30,232 nucleotides of DNA from a virus. The translations under genes and the position numbers were made by a program. Where the stretch lies: positions 1-30,232 of IMG/VR virus record IMGVR_UViG_3300009180_000145; one strand, given 5' to 3'. The notes beneath the pieces were generated by a model. That model did not search any database, was not told the DNA's origin, and saw nothing but the letters and a program-made list of their open reading frames with translations. Below are positions 1-7,899 of the stretch, one piece after another (within the stretch, counting starts at the first letter, position 1; the number at the start of each line of letters is the position of its first letter).

Positions 1-60
1 AAAAATAGCGGAGTTGATCCAAAACAATTGTCAGATTTACAAAAGAAAATTGCTGAATAG
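1..60 (+). CDS. 3' end of a head-tail connector gene (partial)
   Basis: The frame starting at base 1 is open for 19 codons and stops at TAG 58-60. If the right end of the window is joined directly to the left end, this frame continues the head closure gene at 29894 without a break, giving a 132-residue protein. The residues (VDPKQLSDLQKKIAE) also look like the usual N-terminal helix of a gp10-like tail completion protein, and the same frame reopens after the TAG into exactly such a protein. Which gene it belongs to depends on the true junction, which cannot be seen here. Confidence 0.5.
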   Translation, partial: KNSGVDPKQLSDLQKKIAE

Positions 61-81
61 GGTAAATTATCCAAACAGGAA

Positions 82-441
82 TTGTCAAATGAATTGGTTA
101 AAACTGCAATGTTTGCGGTTGCAGGAATGAAAACAGATGCCCGGCATGACACCGGTAATTTAAGAAATCAAACCGGATTTGAAAGGCAAAATGAAAATAC
201 GGTTGTAATATTTTCACGTGCGCCTTATGCGCCATACGTTGAATTTGGAACAGGCAGAAAGGTTGATTTAAGCCATTTAACAAAGTTGGGATTTCCTGCA
301 AGTTATGCGGCACAATTTAAAGGCAAAGGAATTAAGGAGGTGAATTTGCCGGCACGGCCGTTTTTCTTTACAAATTTGCGTAAGGAATTAGGTAATTTGA
401 CAGACAGATTAGAAACAAAAATTAAACAATTAACAAAATAA
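82..441 (+). CDS. HK97 gp10-like tail completion / head-tail joining protein
   Basis: Probably a gp10-like protein that helps join tail to head. Seen: the family signature DTGNLRNQTGFE at residues 23-34, then PYAPYVEFGTG at 48-58, and ARPFFF near the C-terminus. The start used is TTG at 82; the first in-frame ATG is at 109. At 119 residues it is shorter than usual, and the helix normally found at the N-terminus lies upstream in the same frame (bases 13-57), cut off by TAG at 58-60. The protein may therefore be N-terminally shortened, or the TAG may be a mutation or consensus error. It overlaps the next gene by one base (TAATG), which suggests translational coupling. Confidence 0.75.
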   Translation: MSNELVKTAMFAVAGMKTDARHDTGNLRNQTGFERQNENTVVIFSRAPYAPYVEFGTGRKVDLSHLTKLGFPASYAAQFKGKGIKEVNLPARPFFFTNLRKELGNLTDRLETKIKQLTK

Positions 442-881
442 TGTTAGAACCGATACAATTTATCCGAAAGGCAATCATTACACGTTTGACAAATAATGTG
501 GTGATTGGCGGTGTGACATTTGGTGTTTATAACCGTGTTCCATCTGCGGCATCGTTTCCGTATATTTTGGTTTATTCTATTTCATCTGATGAAACAGATT
601 TTAATCAGTCATCATTTATCACCGAAACAATCACACGAATTGAAGTAGTGACACGTTTCCAATCAGATTCAGGCGGTGAAATTACAGCCAATAGTGCAAT
701 CAATAGAATTTTAGAATTAATTAGAACACGATCAAATGGATATTTTGACCTTTCTGCGGATGGATTCAATGTATTTACCTGCGTGAAAGAATCATCAACA
801 TACATGGTGGATGATGAACGTGATCACACATATTTTCGTGGCATAGTAGAAATCAGTAATAAAATCCAACAGACAATTTAA
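441..881 (+). CDS. Tail terminator protein (DUF3168-like)
   Basis: A 146-residue protein that fits the tail terminator / tail completion family which caps the tail tube. It follows the gp10-like gene, the normal place for this function in siphoviruses. Visible features: an N-terminal helix (IQFIRKAIITRL), a beta segment with a Tyr-Asn-Arg-Val-Pro turn and PYILVYSI, and a long middle helix (ITANSAINRILELIRTR) before the C-terminal strands, the usual order in DUF3168-type proteins. ATG 441 overlaps the preceding TAA. Assignment rests on position and fold pattern, since sequence conservation in this family is low. Confidence 0.7.
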   Translation: MLEPIQFIRKAIITRLTNNVVIGGVTFGVYNRVPSAASFPYILVYSISSDETDFNQSSFITETITRIEVVTRFQSDSGGEITANSAINRILELIRTRSNGYFDLSADGFNVFTCVKESSTYMVDDERDHTYFRGIVEISNKIQQTI

Positions 882-883
882 AA

Positions 884-1171
884 ATGGAATTAAGGGATGC
901 CATTATTGGCCTAGCATCATCATCAGTCACGGCATTTATATCGTGGATATTAGGGAAACGCAAAGAAAATGCGGACATCAGTACAATACAATTAGAAAAT
1001 TCCCAACGTGTGATTGATATGGTAACGCAAATGAATGAGAAGTTGGAGGCCAAAGTTGATCAATTAAGCAAAAAGGTTGATGAATTAACCGTTGAAATTG
1101 AAAATCTACGTGAGGAAAACCATAAATTAAAGCATGGCAAACCGGTAAAAAAGAAGCCGGAACAGGAATAA
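884..1171 (+). CDS. Small membrane-anchored coiled-coil protein, candidate holin
   Basis: A 95-residue protein with one hydrophobic segment near the N-terminus (about residues 6-23), a basic stop (GKRK) and then a long heptad-rich coiled coil (about 45-85) ending in a basic tail. Similar small proteins occur next to endolysins in Bacteroidota phages and prophages, where they are left unnamed or called cell wall anchor. Its place directly before the endolysin, with a one-base TAATG overlap, makes a holin role the most likely guess. The extended cytoplasmic-type coiled coil is not typical of classical holins, so a scaffold or tail-associated role remains possible. Confidence 0.5.
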   Translation: MELRDAIIGLASSSVTAFISWILGKRKENADISTIQLENSQRVIDMVTQMNEKLEAKVDQLSKKVDELTVEIENLREENHKLKHGKPVKKKPEQE

Positions 1172-1659
1172 TGAAAGATCAAACAACATTGGATCGGATT
1201 GAGTTGATGCACCCAAAATTGCGTGCAGAGGTTGTCACAATTTATGATGAAATTGTGACTGCATTAAGAGGCAAAGCATTTTGCAGATTTAGTCACACAT
1301 TGCGCACATTTAAAGAGCAGGAGGCAATTTATGCACAGGGCAGAACAAAGCCGGGTATTATTGTTTCAAAGGCAAAACCGGGTTTAAGTTTACACAATTA
1401 CGGATTGGCAATTGACATTGTTTTAATTGATGGCAAAGCGGTTTCATGGGATGTTAAAAAGGATTTTGATTCTGATGGCAAAGCGGATTGGATGGAGGTT
1501 GTGGCGGTGTTTAAAAAGTACGGTTGGGAATGGGGTGGCGATTGGAAAAAATTTCCTGATATGCCACATTTTCAAAAAGCATTTGGAAAAACACCATCGG
1601 ATTTATTTGCAATGTACAATGCAAAGAAAATTGATGCACAGGGATACGTGATTTTGTAG
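1171..1659 (+). CDS. Endolysin, M15-family zinc D-Ala/L-Ala-D-Glu peptidase with EF-hand loop
   Basis: Predicted peptidoglycan peptidase that releases progeny by cutting stem-peptide bonds. The M15 (VanY / L-alanoyl-D-glutamate peptidase) motifs are present: SLHNYGLAID with His75 and Asp82, and MPHFQ with His133, which would bind zinc; EWGGDW at 120-125 precedes the last histidine as in phage M15 enzymes. Residues 98-109 form a full EF-hand-like calcium loop (Asp98, Asp100, Asp102, Gly103, Asp106, Glu109) inserted between the zinc motifs. No signal peptide or separate wall-binding domain is visible in 162 residues, so a holin is needed for export. It sits in a lysis cassette between a holin-like gene and a spanin candidate. 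Stop is TAG. Confidence 0.92.
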   Translation: MKDQTTLDRIELMHPKLRAEVVTIYDEIVTALRGKAFCRFSHTLRTFKEQEAIYAQGRTKPGIIVSKAKPGLSLHNYGLAIDIVLIDGKAVSWDVKKDFDSDGKADWMEVVAVFKKYGWEWGGDWKKFPDMPHFQKAFGKTPSDLFAMYNAKKIDAQGYVIL

Positions 1660-1728
1660 GATATATCCATCATAATTGACAAAAAGTGGGGTTAATGTAA
1701 AATATAACCAACATTAAATAATATAAAA

Positions 1729-2178
1729 ATGAAAAAATACCTAATCATCGCCATCATTTTGTTTGCAAGTTGCAAACCATCAAAAACAATTATCAAAGAA
1801 TCAACCATTGTAAAATATGATACCATCCACACATCGGATGTGATCTACAAAACAAAGGCCATTCGGGATTCAATTATCATTGAAAATCCGTGTGATTCTT
1901 TGGGCATTTTAACGGACTTTTATTCAAAATTTATAATACCACAGGGATCAATCACATTGCGTTCAACACGTGGCAGAATTGAGGCCAAAATTGACATTGA
2001 TTCAATAGAATCTGTGTATAAATCCAAATATCAATTGTCAAAATCAGACAATACAAAGGTTGAATACAAAAAGATTGTCACAAACGTTATTCCATTGTGG
2101 GCCATTATCACAATCATGTTTGAATCAATCATCATTATCGGTTATGTGTTCATAAAAACAAGGCTAATAATTTTTTAA
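1729..2178 (+). CDS. Probable unimolecular spanin (lipoprotein with C-terminal membrane anchor)
   Basis: A 149-residue protein that begins with a lipoprotein signal (MKKYLIIAIILFASC, lipidated Cys15), has a hydrophilic periplasmic middle, and ends with a strongly hydrophobic segment (about 120-143) followed by a short basic tail. An outer-membrane lipid anchor at one end and an inner-membrane helix at the other is the architecture of u-spanins, exemplified by phage T1 gp11, which fuse the two membranes in the last step of lysis. It directly follows the endolysin. The lipobox is imperfect (Phe at -3) but tolerable for Bacteroidota. No sequence homologue is recognised; the call rests on topology and neighbours. 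Confidence 0.65.
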   Translation: MKKYLIIAIILFASCKPSKTIIKESTIVKYDTIHTSDVIYKTKAIRDSIIIENPCDSLGILTDFYSKFIIPQGSITLRSTRGRIEAKIDIDSIESVYKSKYQLSKSDNTKVEYKKIVTNVIPLWAIITIMFESIIIIGYVFIKTRLIIF

Positions 2179-2204
2179 CTTGCATAAAATAAAGCAGGCA
2201 GAAA

Positions 2205-5200
2205 ATGGCATCATTAACCGGTAATTTAGTAGCCGAAACATACAAAGCATTGTTGAAAACAATCGACAATGACATCCTAACAGCAAGCGAAAAGCAAATT
2301 ACAGATGGATTCGGTGGGGGATCAAATGTTTTTATTGATTCTAATGGCTTTTTAAGAGCCAACAAATACAAGGTCACTAATGGTTTAGCAACGCAATTTT
2401 TAAAGGCGGATGGATCATTGGATGCAAATACCTATTTGACATCCATAACAAGTTCACAAATCATTGCCGCATTAGGGTTCACACCGGTCACAAATGCCCG
2501 GACATTGACAATTAATGGAACAACCTATGATTTATCAGCAAACAGATCATGGACTATTGCAGGAACATCAGCCGTTTGGGGCAATATTACCGGCACATTA
2601 TCCAATCAGACAGATTTACAAAATGCCTTAAATGCCAAATTTAATAATCCAACCGGTACGATTTCACAATACATTCGTGGTGATGGATCAATCGCAACGT
2701 TTCCAACAATTACCGGTGGTTTGCCAATAGGCGGAACAACAGGCCAAATTTTGGCTAAAATTAACGCAACGGACTATAATACTGAATGGATTGATAATTT
2801 TGCCACACAGACAAAAAATGAGGTCAAATTAGGGCAAACATTAACCAAAGGTGCAGCGGTTTACGTTTCATCAGCCAATGGAACAAATATCATTGTTTCG
2901 GCTGCATCAAATACAACAGAGGCATTGAGTTCAAAAACGTTTGGTTTACTCGAAACAGGAGGTGCAACAAATGCGTTTGTTAAATGCGTGACATTTGGAT
3001 TATTAGCAGGATTGGACACATCCACAGCAACGGCCGGTGATCCGGTTTGGTTGGGTGTAAATGGTGCATTGATTTTTGGTTTAGCAAATAAACCATTTGC
3101 ACCTGCGCATTTAGTTTATATTGGAGTTGTTACACGTGTGCAATCAAATAATGGTGAAATCTTTGTAAACGTTCAAAATGGGTTTGAATTAAAAGAAATT
3201 CATGATGTTGCTGCGCAAACACCAACAAATAATGATGGATTATTTTACGAATCAGCCACATCATTATGGAAAAATAAGAGCATCGCAACGGTGTTAGGAT
3301 ATACACCACAGGCGCAATTGAATGGAACCGGATTTGTGAAAGCAACAGGAACAACAATATCGTATGACAATTCAACGTATTTGACAACCGGTGATGCAGC
3401 AAGTACATACCAATTATTGACAAATTTATCAACAGATTTGACTGCATCGGCAACCAAATATCCATCGGTAAATGCAGTTGTGACCGGGTTGGGTACAAAA
3501 CAACCATTAGATGCAGATTTGACAGCCATTGCGGCATTGGTTGGAACAACCGGATTTTTAATTAAAACGGCAGCCGACACATGGTCATTGGATACAAATA
3601 CTTATTTGACAACAACAAGTGCAGCAAGTACATATTTAACACAAACAACGGCCGCAAGTACATACCAACGTTTGGATAAAATGGTGTCAAATTTATTGGC
3701 ATCATCAACAGAATATCCAAATAGCAATGCCGTATTGGCAAAGTTGGCATTGAAAGCGGATGCGGCAAATCCTGTATTTACAGGTGATTTATCAATCAGC
3801 GGTGCAACACCACGATTGTATTTTGTTGATACAGATCAAAATCCTGATTATACCATTTTTGTTGATTCAGGATATTTCTACATTTACGATCAAACAGCCG
3901 GTGCAACAAAATTCCAAATAACACCATCAGGCAATGCAATCAATACAGGCACATTGACATCTGCATCATTTATCAAATCAGGTGGCACTGCAAGTCAGTA
4001 TTTAATGGCTGATGGATCAGTCACAACATTATCAGGATTAGTGACAGGATCAGGAACAACAAATTATTTGCCAAAATGGACATCAGCAAGTGCGTTGGGT
4101 AATAGTATATTATTTGAAACAACAGGATTTGCAAATATTGCCGGAGATTTAAAAATTGAATCAACAGAGCCACAAATATATTTAACTAAAACAGGAACAG
4201 ATGCAGGAATATGGCGAATATTAGGATCAACAGGTCAAACATTACGCAGATTTAGAATTTATGATGAAATAGCCGGATTAGATAGATTTGATATTTTTTC
4301 ATCAGGTAATGTTTCAATTGGAACAACAACAGATTCAGGATACAAATTAGATGTAAATGGATCATTAAGAATACAAGGTGTTAATCCATCAATTACAACA
4401 GATAGCGCAACAGATTACACAATTATAAATGCACGTAAAAACGGAACAAGAACGTGGCAAATTGATAGTGTTAGTGGCAATTTTTGGCTTTATATGCAAG
4501 GTGCAGCAAATTATGCGTTACAAATTGCAGGTTCAACAGGTGCAGCCGTGTTTTCGAGTAGTGTTACGGCAGATGGCTTTGGCAGCGGAATTTCATCATT
4601 AAGTGCGTGGGGTGCTTCTCCTGTTAGACCAATTATTGAAGGAAGAGAGGGTAATGCAATTTCAAATTATGTTGGATTGCCTGAAATGTATTATACATCT
4701 AATGCATATTATAATGGTACTGCTTGGATTAGAAAGTCTGCAAATGCATCAATGAATATGGTGTTAAGCGGGTATAATAATAACTTTTTAATTCAATCAG
4801 GACCAACAGGTGCAGCAAATGGAATAATAACTTTTTCTACATTATTTTTAATTAATGGTTCAAATGGCAACGTAGGTATTGGAAATTCAGGTGCAAGTAA
4901 TTTATTAACAATTGGTCAAGATGCTACAATTCACTATACACAAACAGGAATTGCAGCAATGACATTAAAGGGATTATCAAGTGGTGCAAGAGCATTATTT
5001 GAAATTCATTCCGCAGACGCAGCCGTAAAATTGGTTTTGCAATCTGTTTCAGGTTATGGAGTAAATTTGGGGGCATTAACTGCATCAGATATACATATAA
5101 ATAATTCATCGGGTAATATTACCATAAAAGCAGGTGGAAACGTATTAATTGGATCAACAACAGATTCGGGATATAAATTAGATGTAAATGGTACACTAAA

Positions 5201-5738
5201 AACAAGCGGTGACATTTTTACAACATCTACTTTAAAAATGTCAGGAAGTAGTTCATACAATTGGATGATTCAAAATTACAATGATGGCAATTGGGGGTTT
5301 GGAATGTTTAATAGTGGATCACAATATTATCCAACCGTTTATTTTTCAGGTGACGGCACAAATGATCGTGGTTTTAGGGTGCGAAATGTTAATGGTGGCA
5401 CAAATTCATTTTTGGTTAATTCATTAGGAAATGGAACATTTTTAGGATCAGTCACAGCCACATCATTTTTTGAATCATCAGATAATCGATTAAAAAAATT
5501 GATTGATGGATCAGCACAAATTGCAGGAATTGAAAATTTAGAAGCCAAATTATACGAAAAAAATGGCAAAATTGAATTTGGATATTTTGCACAGGATGCA
5601 CAGGAATTTATGCCATATTCAGTTGAAAAAAACATGGATGGATTTTTAACATTATCATATCGTGAAGTACATACAGCAAAAATTGCACGATTAGAACAAA
5701 GGGTTGCCGAATTAGAAAAACAATTAAACGCAGCATAA
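2205..5738 (+). CDS. Long tail fibre / receptor-binding protein with C-terminal S74 chaperone
   Basis: At 1177 residues this is the largest protein here. It is low-complexity, rich in Gly, Ser, Thr, Ala and Asn, with repeated motifs such as AASTY (around 3400-3670) and TTDSGYKLDVNG (twice), as expected for a trimeric, beta-structured fibre. The C-terminus from about residue 1085 is a peptidase S74 intramolecular chaperone: SSDNRLKKLIDG at 1091-1102 with the candidate catalytic Ser and Lys, FGYFAQDAQEFMP, SYREVHTAKIARLEQRV, then a short coiled coil. Such domains trimerise the fibre and are then self-cleaved. The gene lies between the lysis cassette and the tail tube genes and probably sets host range. 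The middle is poorly conserved in general, so receptor specificity cannot be read. Confidence 0.88.
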   Translation: MASLTGNLVAETYKALLKTIDNDILTASEKQITDGFGGGSNVFIDSNGFLRANKYKVTNGLATQFLKADGSLDANTYLTSITSSQIIAALGFTPVTNARTLTINGTTYDLSANRSWTIAGTSAVWGNITGTLSNQTDLQNALNAKFNNPTGTISQYIRGDGSIATFPTITGGLPIGGTTGQILAKINATDYNTEWIDNFATQTKNEVKLGQTLTKGAAVYVSSANGTNIIVSAASNTTEALSSKTFGLLETGGATNAFVKCVTFGLLAGLDTSTATAGDPVWLGVNGALIFGLANKPFAPAHLVYIGVVTRVQSNNGEIFVNVQNGFELKEIHDVAAQTPTNNDGLFYESATSLWKNKSIATVLGYTPQAQLNGTGFVKATGTTISYDNSTYLTTGDAASTYQLLTNLSTDLTASATKYPSVNAVVTGLGTKQPLDADLTAIAALVGTTGFLIKTAADTWSLDTNTYLTTTSAASTYLTQTTAASTYQRLDKMVSNLLASSTEYPNSNAVLAKLALKADAANPVFTGDLSISGATPRLYFVDTDQNPDYTIFVDSGYFYIYDQTAGATKFQITPSGNAINTGTLTSASFIKSGGTASQYLMADGSVTTLSGLVTGSGTTNYLPKWTSASALGNSILFETTGFANIAGDLKIESTEPQIYLTKTGTDAGIWRILGSTGQTLRRFRIYDEIAGLDRFDIFSSGNVSIGTTTDSGYKLDVNGSLRIQGVNPSITTDSATDYTIINARKNGTRTWQIDSVSGNFWLYMQGAANYALQIAGSTGAAVFSSSVTADGFGSGISSLSAWGASPVRPIIEGREGNAISNYVGLPEMYYTSNAYYNGTAWIRKSANASMNMVLSGYNNNFLIQSGPTGAANGIITFSTLFLINGSNGNVGIGNSGASNLLTIGQDATIHYTQTGIAAMTLKGLSSGARALFEIHSADAAVKLVLQSVSGYGVNLGALTASDIHINNSSGNITIKAGGNVLIGSTTDSGYKLDVNGTLKTSGDIFTTSTLKMSGSSSYNWMIQNYNDGNWGFGMFNSGSQYYPTVYFSGDGTNDRGFRVRNVNGGTNSFLVNSLGNGTFLGSVTATSFFESSDNRLKKLIDGSAQIAGIENLEAKLYEKNGKIEFGYFAQDAQEFMPYSVEKNMDGFLTLSYREVHTAKIARLEQRVAELEKQLNAA
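4320..4360 (+). repeat. 41-bp coding repeat in the tail fibre, copy 1
   Basis: Bases 4320-4360 and 5151-5191 match at 38 of 41 positions by eye and are in the same frame. Each encodes Gly-(Thr/Ser)-Thr-Thr followed by DSGYKLDVNG. They are internal fibre repeats and possible sites of recombination between fibre segments. Confidence 0.85.
5151..5191 (+). repeat. 41-bp coding repeat in the tail fibre, copy 2
   Basis: Second copy of the fibre repeat that begins at 4320, differing at three bases by eye. It lies about 830 bases downstream, upstream of the S74 domain. Confidence 0.85.
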
Positions 5739-5741
5739 AAT

Positions 5742-6176
5742 ATGTCATGGGCAGGAATAGCAAATAATCAGGCGGTTTCGTGGAATAATTTACAGGATGC
5801 CGTAAATAATAACGTATTTATTAAAATTGGATTGATACCACCGTCAGGTGTTTCAGGTACAAGGGAGGTCACAAAATTAGGAGCATTGACAACAATTGAT
5901 TGTCAGGCATCATATTTGTCAGGGAAAACAGATAACCAATTAGTCGTAAAAAGCAATTTAGTTGCTACGGCTTACACATATTATCAATTGACTGCGTGTG
6001 GCGGTGGTGCAGCGGTTTACACTAAAATTTTACCAACATTAGGAGTTGGCCAAAGATATGTTTTGCCCGGAATTACACCATTATTTTACTATTATAATGG
6101 AGCAAATCAAACAACATTACCGGCCGGATATAATGGATCAATTCAAATTGTGGTAGGTTCAACGTATTGTCCATAA
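5742..6176 (+). CDS. Small fibre- or baseplate-associated protein, unknown function
   Basis: A 144-residue protein that starts three bases after the fibre stop codon. The opening SWAGIANNQAVSWNNLQDAV resembles openings of short proteins and fibre segments in Bacteroidota phages. The rest is beta-rich with many Tyr, Thr and Gly (ATAYTYYQLTACGGGAAVY, then LPGITPLFYYYNGAN) and three cysteines. The composition suggests a secreted or virion-exposed adhesin-like fold. Tight coupling with the fibre gene suggests a fibre tip, receptor-binding or fibre-assembly role. No enzymatic motif is visible. Confidence 0.6.
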   Translation: MSWAGIANNQAVSWNNLQDAVNNNVFIKIGLIPPSGVSGTREVTKLGALTTIDCQASYLSGKTDNQLVVKSNLVATAYTYYQLTACGGGAAVYTKILPTLGVGQRYVLPGITPLFYYYNGANQTTLPAGYNGSIQIVVGSTYCP

Positions 6177-6180
6177 TCTG

Positions 6181-6188
6181 TATATTTG
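6181..6188 (+). promoter_or_regulatory. Bacteroidota-type -7 promoter element (TATATTTG)
   Basis: TATATTTG fits the TAnnTTTG -7 consensus of Bacteroidota and lies in the only non-coding gap between 5742 and 6963, 27 bases before ATG 6216. No TTTG box is seen 19-21 bases upstream, so it would be a weak or atypical promoter. Confidence 0.4.
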
Positions 6189-6215
6189 CATATTAAACAA
6201 CCAAATCAACATAAA

Positions 6216-6611
6216 ATGAAAAGAAAGTACGCAGAAATCATTGTTTTGTCACGCATTTTAAGCCATTTTGCCGGTGATCAAAAGACAAAGGCACAAAAGA
6301 AATTGGCCAAAATCAATGAGAAATTAAAGCCATATTTGGATAAATATGAGGAACAGGCAGAGGAATACAGATTGGACAATGCATCAGTTGATAAAGATGG
6401 CAACCTAATTTTAAAAGAAAATGGCGGTTATTCATACACAAAAGATGGATTAAAAAAATTGACTGAAAAATCAAAGGCATTAAATTTAACAGAGGTTGAT
6501 TTTATTGCCATTCAAATTGTCAATCCTGATGGATTAGAAGAATTTGGATTTTTAAATGGATGGGTTGAGGGTGTTGAGTTCACAAACATAGAAGAAGAAA
6601 TAGAAATATAA
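6216..6611 (+). CDS. Hypothetical coiled-coil protein, possibly DUF1617-like
   Basis: A 131-residue, charged, mostly helical protein. A longer reading from TTG 6186 would overlap the promoter-like TATATTTG, so ATG 6216 after an A-rich leader is preferred. Residues 25-55 form a helix rich in Lys and Glu (KAQKKLAKINEKLKPYLDKY), followed by a DKDGNLIL turn and an acidic C-terminus. This order resembles DUF1617-type phage proteins found in tail regions. The role is unknown; context suggests an accessory tail or assembly protein. Confidence 0.6.
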   Translation: MKRKYAEIIVLSRILSHFAGDQKTKAQKKLAKINEKLKPYLDKYEEQAEEYRLDNASVDKDGNLILKENGGYSYTKDGLKKLTEKSKALNLTEVDFIAIQIVNPDGLEEFGFLNGWVEGVEFTNIEEEIEI

Positions 6612-6614
6612 AAT

Positions 6615-6962
6615 ATGAAAACAATCGAACCGGTTTCCATTTGGGATAATGGCAAAACATTAAATGCAACCATTTTAAATGCGTATGCGGTCAATGTAAC
6701 GTTGGGAACATCCGCAACATTTTATTATTCATTGAGTGCGGAAAATGAGGATCAAACAATTGGATCACAGGTTGCACAGGGCAATTTATCAATGACAGGT
6801 GATGATTATGCAAAATGGGCCGCAGATGCTTATGCATGGGATTGGGTTGCAGAGCAATTAAATTTAACAATTACAGGCGAATACGTGCCACCTGTGCCAC
6901 CGGAACCAACACCGACACCGGAAGCATCGATTGAGCCATCAATTGAATCACCTGCGGTTTAA
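6615..6962 (+). CDS. Hypothetical protein with Pro-rich C-terminal tail
   Basis: A 115-residue protein. Residues 1-80 look like a compact mixed fold with a Trp-rich helix (DDYAKWAADAYAWDWVAEQL). From about residue 89 there is a Pro/Glu/Ser/Thr-rich tail (VPPVPPEPTPTPEASIEPS), likely unstructured. It starts four bases after the previous gene and its TAA directly abuts the ATG of the tail tube gene, so it is co-translated with tail proteins. It could be a tail tube accessory or decoration protein; nothing in it fixes a function. Confidence 0.6.
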   Translation: MKTIEPVSIWDNGKTLNATILNAYAVNVTLGTSATFYYSLSAENEDQTIGSQVAQGNLSMTGDDYAKWAADAYAWDWVAEQLNLTITGEYVPPVPPEPTPTPEASIEPSIESPAV

Positions 6963-7412
6963 ATGGCATTAGTAAACGGCACCAATGTTGTTTTATATGA
7001 AGGCGATGTGGCATTAGGGCATTCCAAATCAGCCACGATGTCTTTACAAATGGACATGGCCGAATTTACCAATAAAAATTCGCAGGGTTGGAAGGAAGTA
7101 TTGGCCGGTAAAAGATCGGCATCATTTTCAGCGGATGGATTGATTGATTATTCTGATCAGGTTAATTACAACCAATTTGTGGACAGAATTATTACACGAT
7201 CACAGGTGCAATGGGTATTCCAAACGGCCGGGATGTTTTATTACGGTTTAGGGTATATCAACAACGTGGAACAGGTTTCACAGATGGAAAACGTTTCAAC
7301 ATATTCTGTTGATTTTATCATTTCAGGCCGGATTTATACGGATACACGATTGATATGGAATCAGGTGTTTACGAATTGGGAAAACTTAAATATTCAATGG
7401 CAAAATCTATAA
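6963..7412 (+). CDS. Tail tube protein, TP901-1 major tail family (paralogue 1)
   Basis: A 149-residue member of the TP901-1-like tail tube family. Visible signatures: NGTNVVLYEGDVALGHSKSA at the N-terminus, MDMAEFTNKNSQGWKEVLAG around 30-49, and SADGLIDYSDQVNYNQFVDR around 57-76. It is clearly paralogous to the gene at 7467: the strand order and the GW(K/S)E and DGL(I/V)(D/N)Y positions correspond. Compared with that gene it has an extra aromatic C-terminal stretch (TNWENLNIQWQNL) and ordinary codon use, which suggests a less abundant tube or tube-end protein. Confidence 0.82.
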   Translation: MALVNGTNVVLYEGDVALGHSKSATMSLQMDMAEFTNKNSQGWKEVLAGKRSASFSADGLIDYSDQVNYNQFVDRIITRSQVQWVFQTAGMFYYGLGYINNVEQVSQMENVSTYSVDFIISGRIYTDTRLIWNQVFTNWENLNIQWQNL

Positions 7413-7423
7413 TGCATTTTGAA

Positions 7424-7431
7424 TATATTTG
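7424..7431 (+). promoter_or_regulatory. Bacteroidota-type -7 promoter element before tail tube gene 2
   Basis: TATATTTG in the 54-base gap ahead of the second tail tube gene, 35 bases before its ATG. The -33 TTTG box is not evident. Together with the strong hairpin after the gene it would make 7467-7877 a separate highly expressed unit. Confidence 0.45.
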
Positions 7432-7466
7432 CATTAAATAACAGAGCATAAAAATTAAACAAAAAT

Positions 7467-7877
7467 ATGGCAACATCGGGAGTATTTAACGGCACGAACC
7501 TATTGATCAAAGTTGAGGGAACGGCTATTGCACACACAACATCATGTTCATTGTCTATTTCACAGGACATTGCAGATGCAACAACAAAAGATTCATCAGG
7601 TTGGTCTGAGGGAATCAGCGGTTTACGTTCAGGCGAAATTTCGTTTGATGGTTTAGTGAACTACGCATCTGCGGCAAATGCAGAGGAATTGGTTGATTTT
7701 GTTTTGAATCGTACAATCATCACGTGTGTATTTGGAACAATCGCATCAGGTGACACGATCTACACAGCGGAGGGATACATTGCATCCATCGAGCAATCGG
7801 CAGAAATGGAAGCAGCGGTGACATTCAGCGGATCAATCACATTGACAGGCGCAATCGTAAAATCAGTAAACGCATAA
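7467..7877 (+). CDS. Major tail tube protein, TP901-1 family (paralogue 2)
   Basis: A 136-residue tail tube protein. It has the family order GTNLLIKVEGTAIAHTTSCS, SISQDIADATTKDSSGW, GLRSGEISFDGLVNYAS, then a long strand region and a Gly-Ser-Ile-Thr-Leu-Thr-Gly C-terminal strand. It is a paralogue of the preceding gene. Codon use is richer in C-ending codons (ATC, AAC, TTC) than in the surrounding genes, similar to the major capsid gene, and the gene is bracketed by its own promoter-like element and a strong hairpin. These suggest it is the abundant tube subunit. Confidence 0.85.
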   Translation: MATSGVFNGTNLLIKVEGTAIAHTTSCSLSISQDIADATTKDSSGWSEGISGLRSGEISFDGLVNYASAANAEELVDFVLNRTIITCVFGTIASGDTIYTAEGYIASIEQSAEMEAAVTFSGSITLTGAIVKSVNA

Positions 7878-7899
7878 TTTGCTGATTCAGTAATACATT

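Noticed and set aside
58-60. Genome-wide TAG recoding (as in some crAss-like phages) to explain the TAG in the gp10 region
   Set aside because: TAG ends several genes at sensible places here (endolysin 1659, phosphoesterase 14328, ParB-like 22258, small terminase 22627, capsid 29047), so it works as a normal stop.
1676-1703. Sigma-70-like promoter TTGACA-N16-TAAAAT before the spanin candidate
   Set aside because: The sequence matches the E. coli consensus fairly well, but Bacteroidota primary sigma factors use a different consensus, and AT-rich DNA gives such matches by chance.
3130-3580. Long open frames on the - strand inside the tail fibre gene (also at 9998-10560, 25963-26313, 27871-28236)
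   Set aside because: They lie opposite well-supported genes, have low-complexity compositions mirroring the + strand codon bias, no leaders or promoters, and no recognisable domains.
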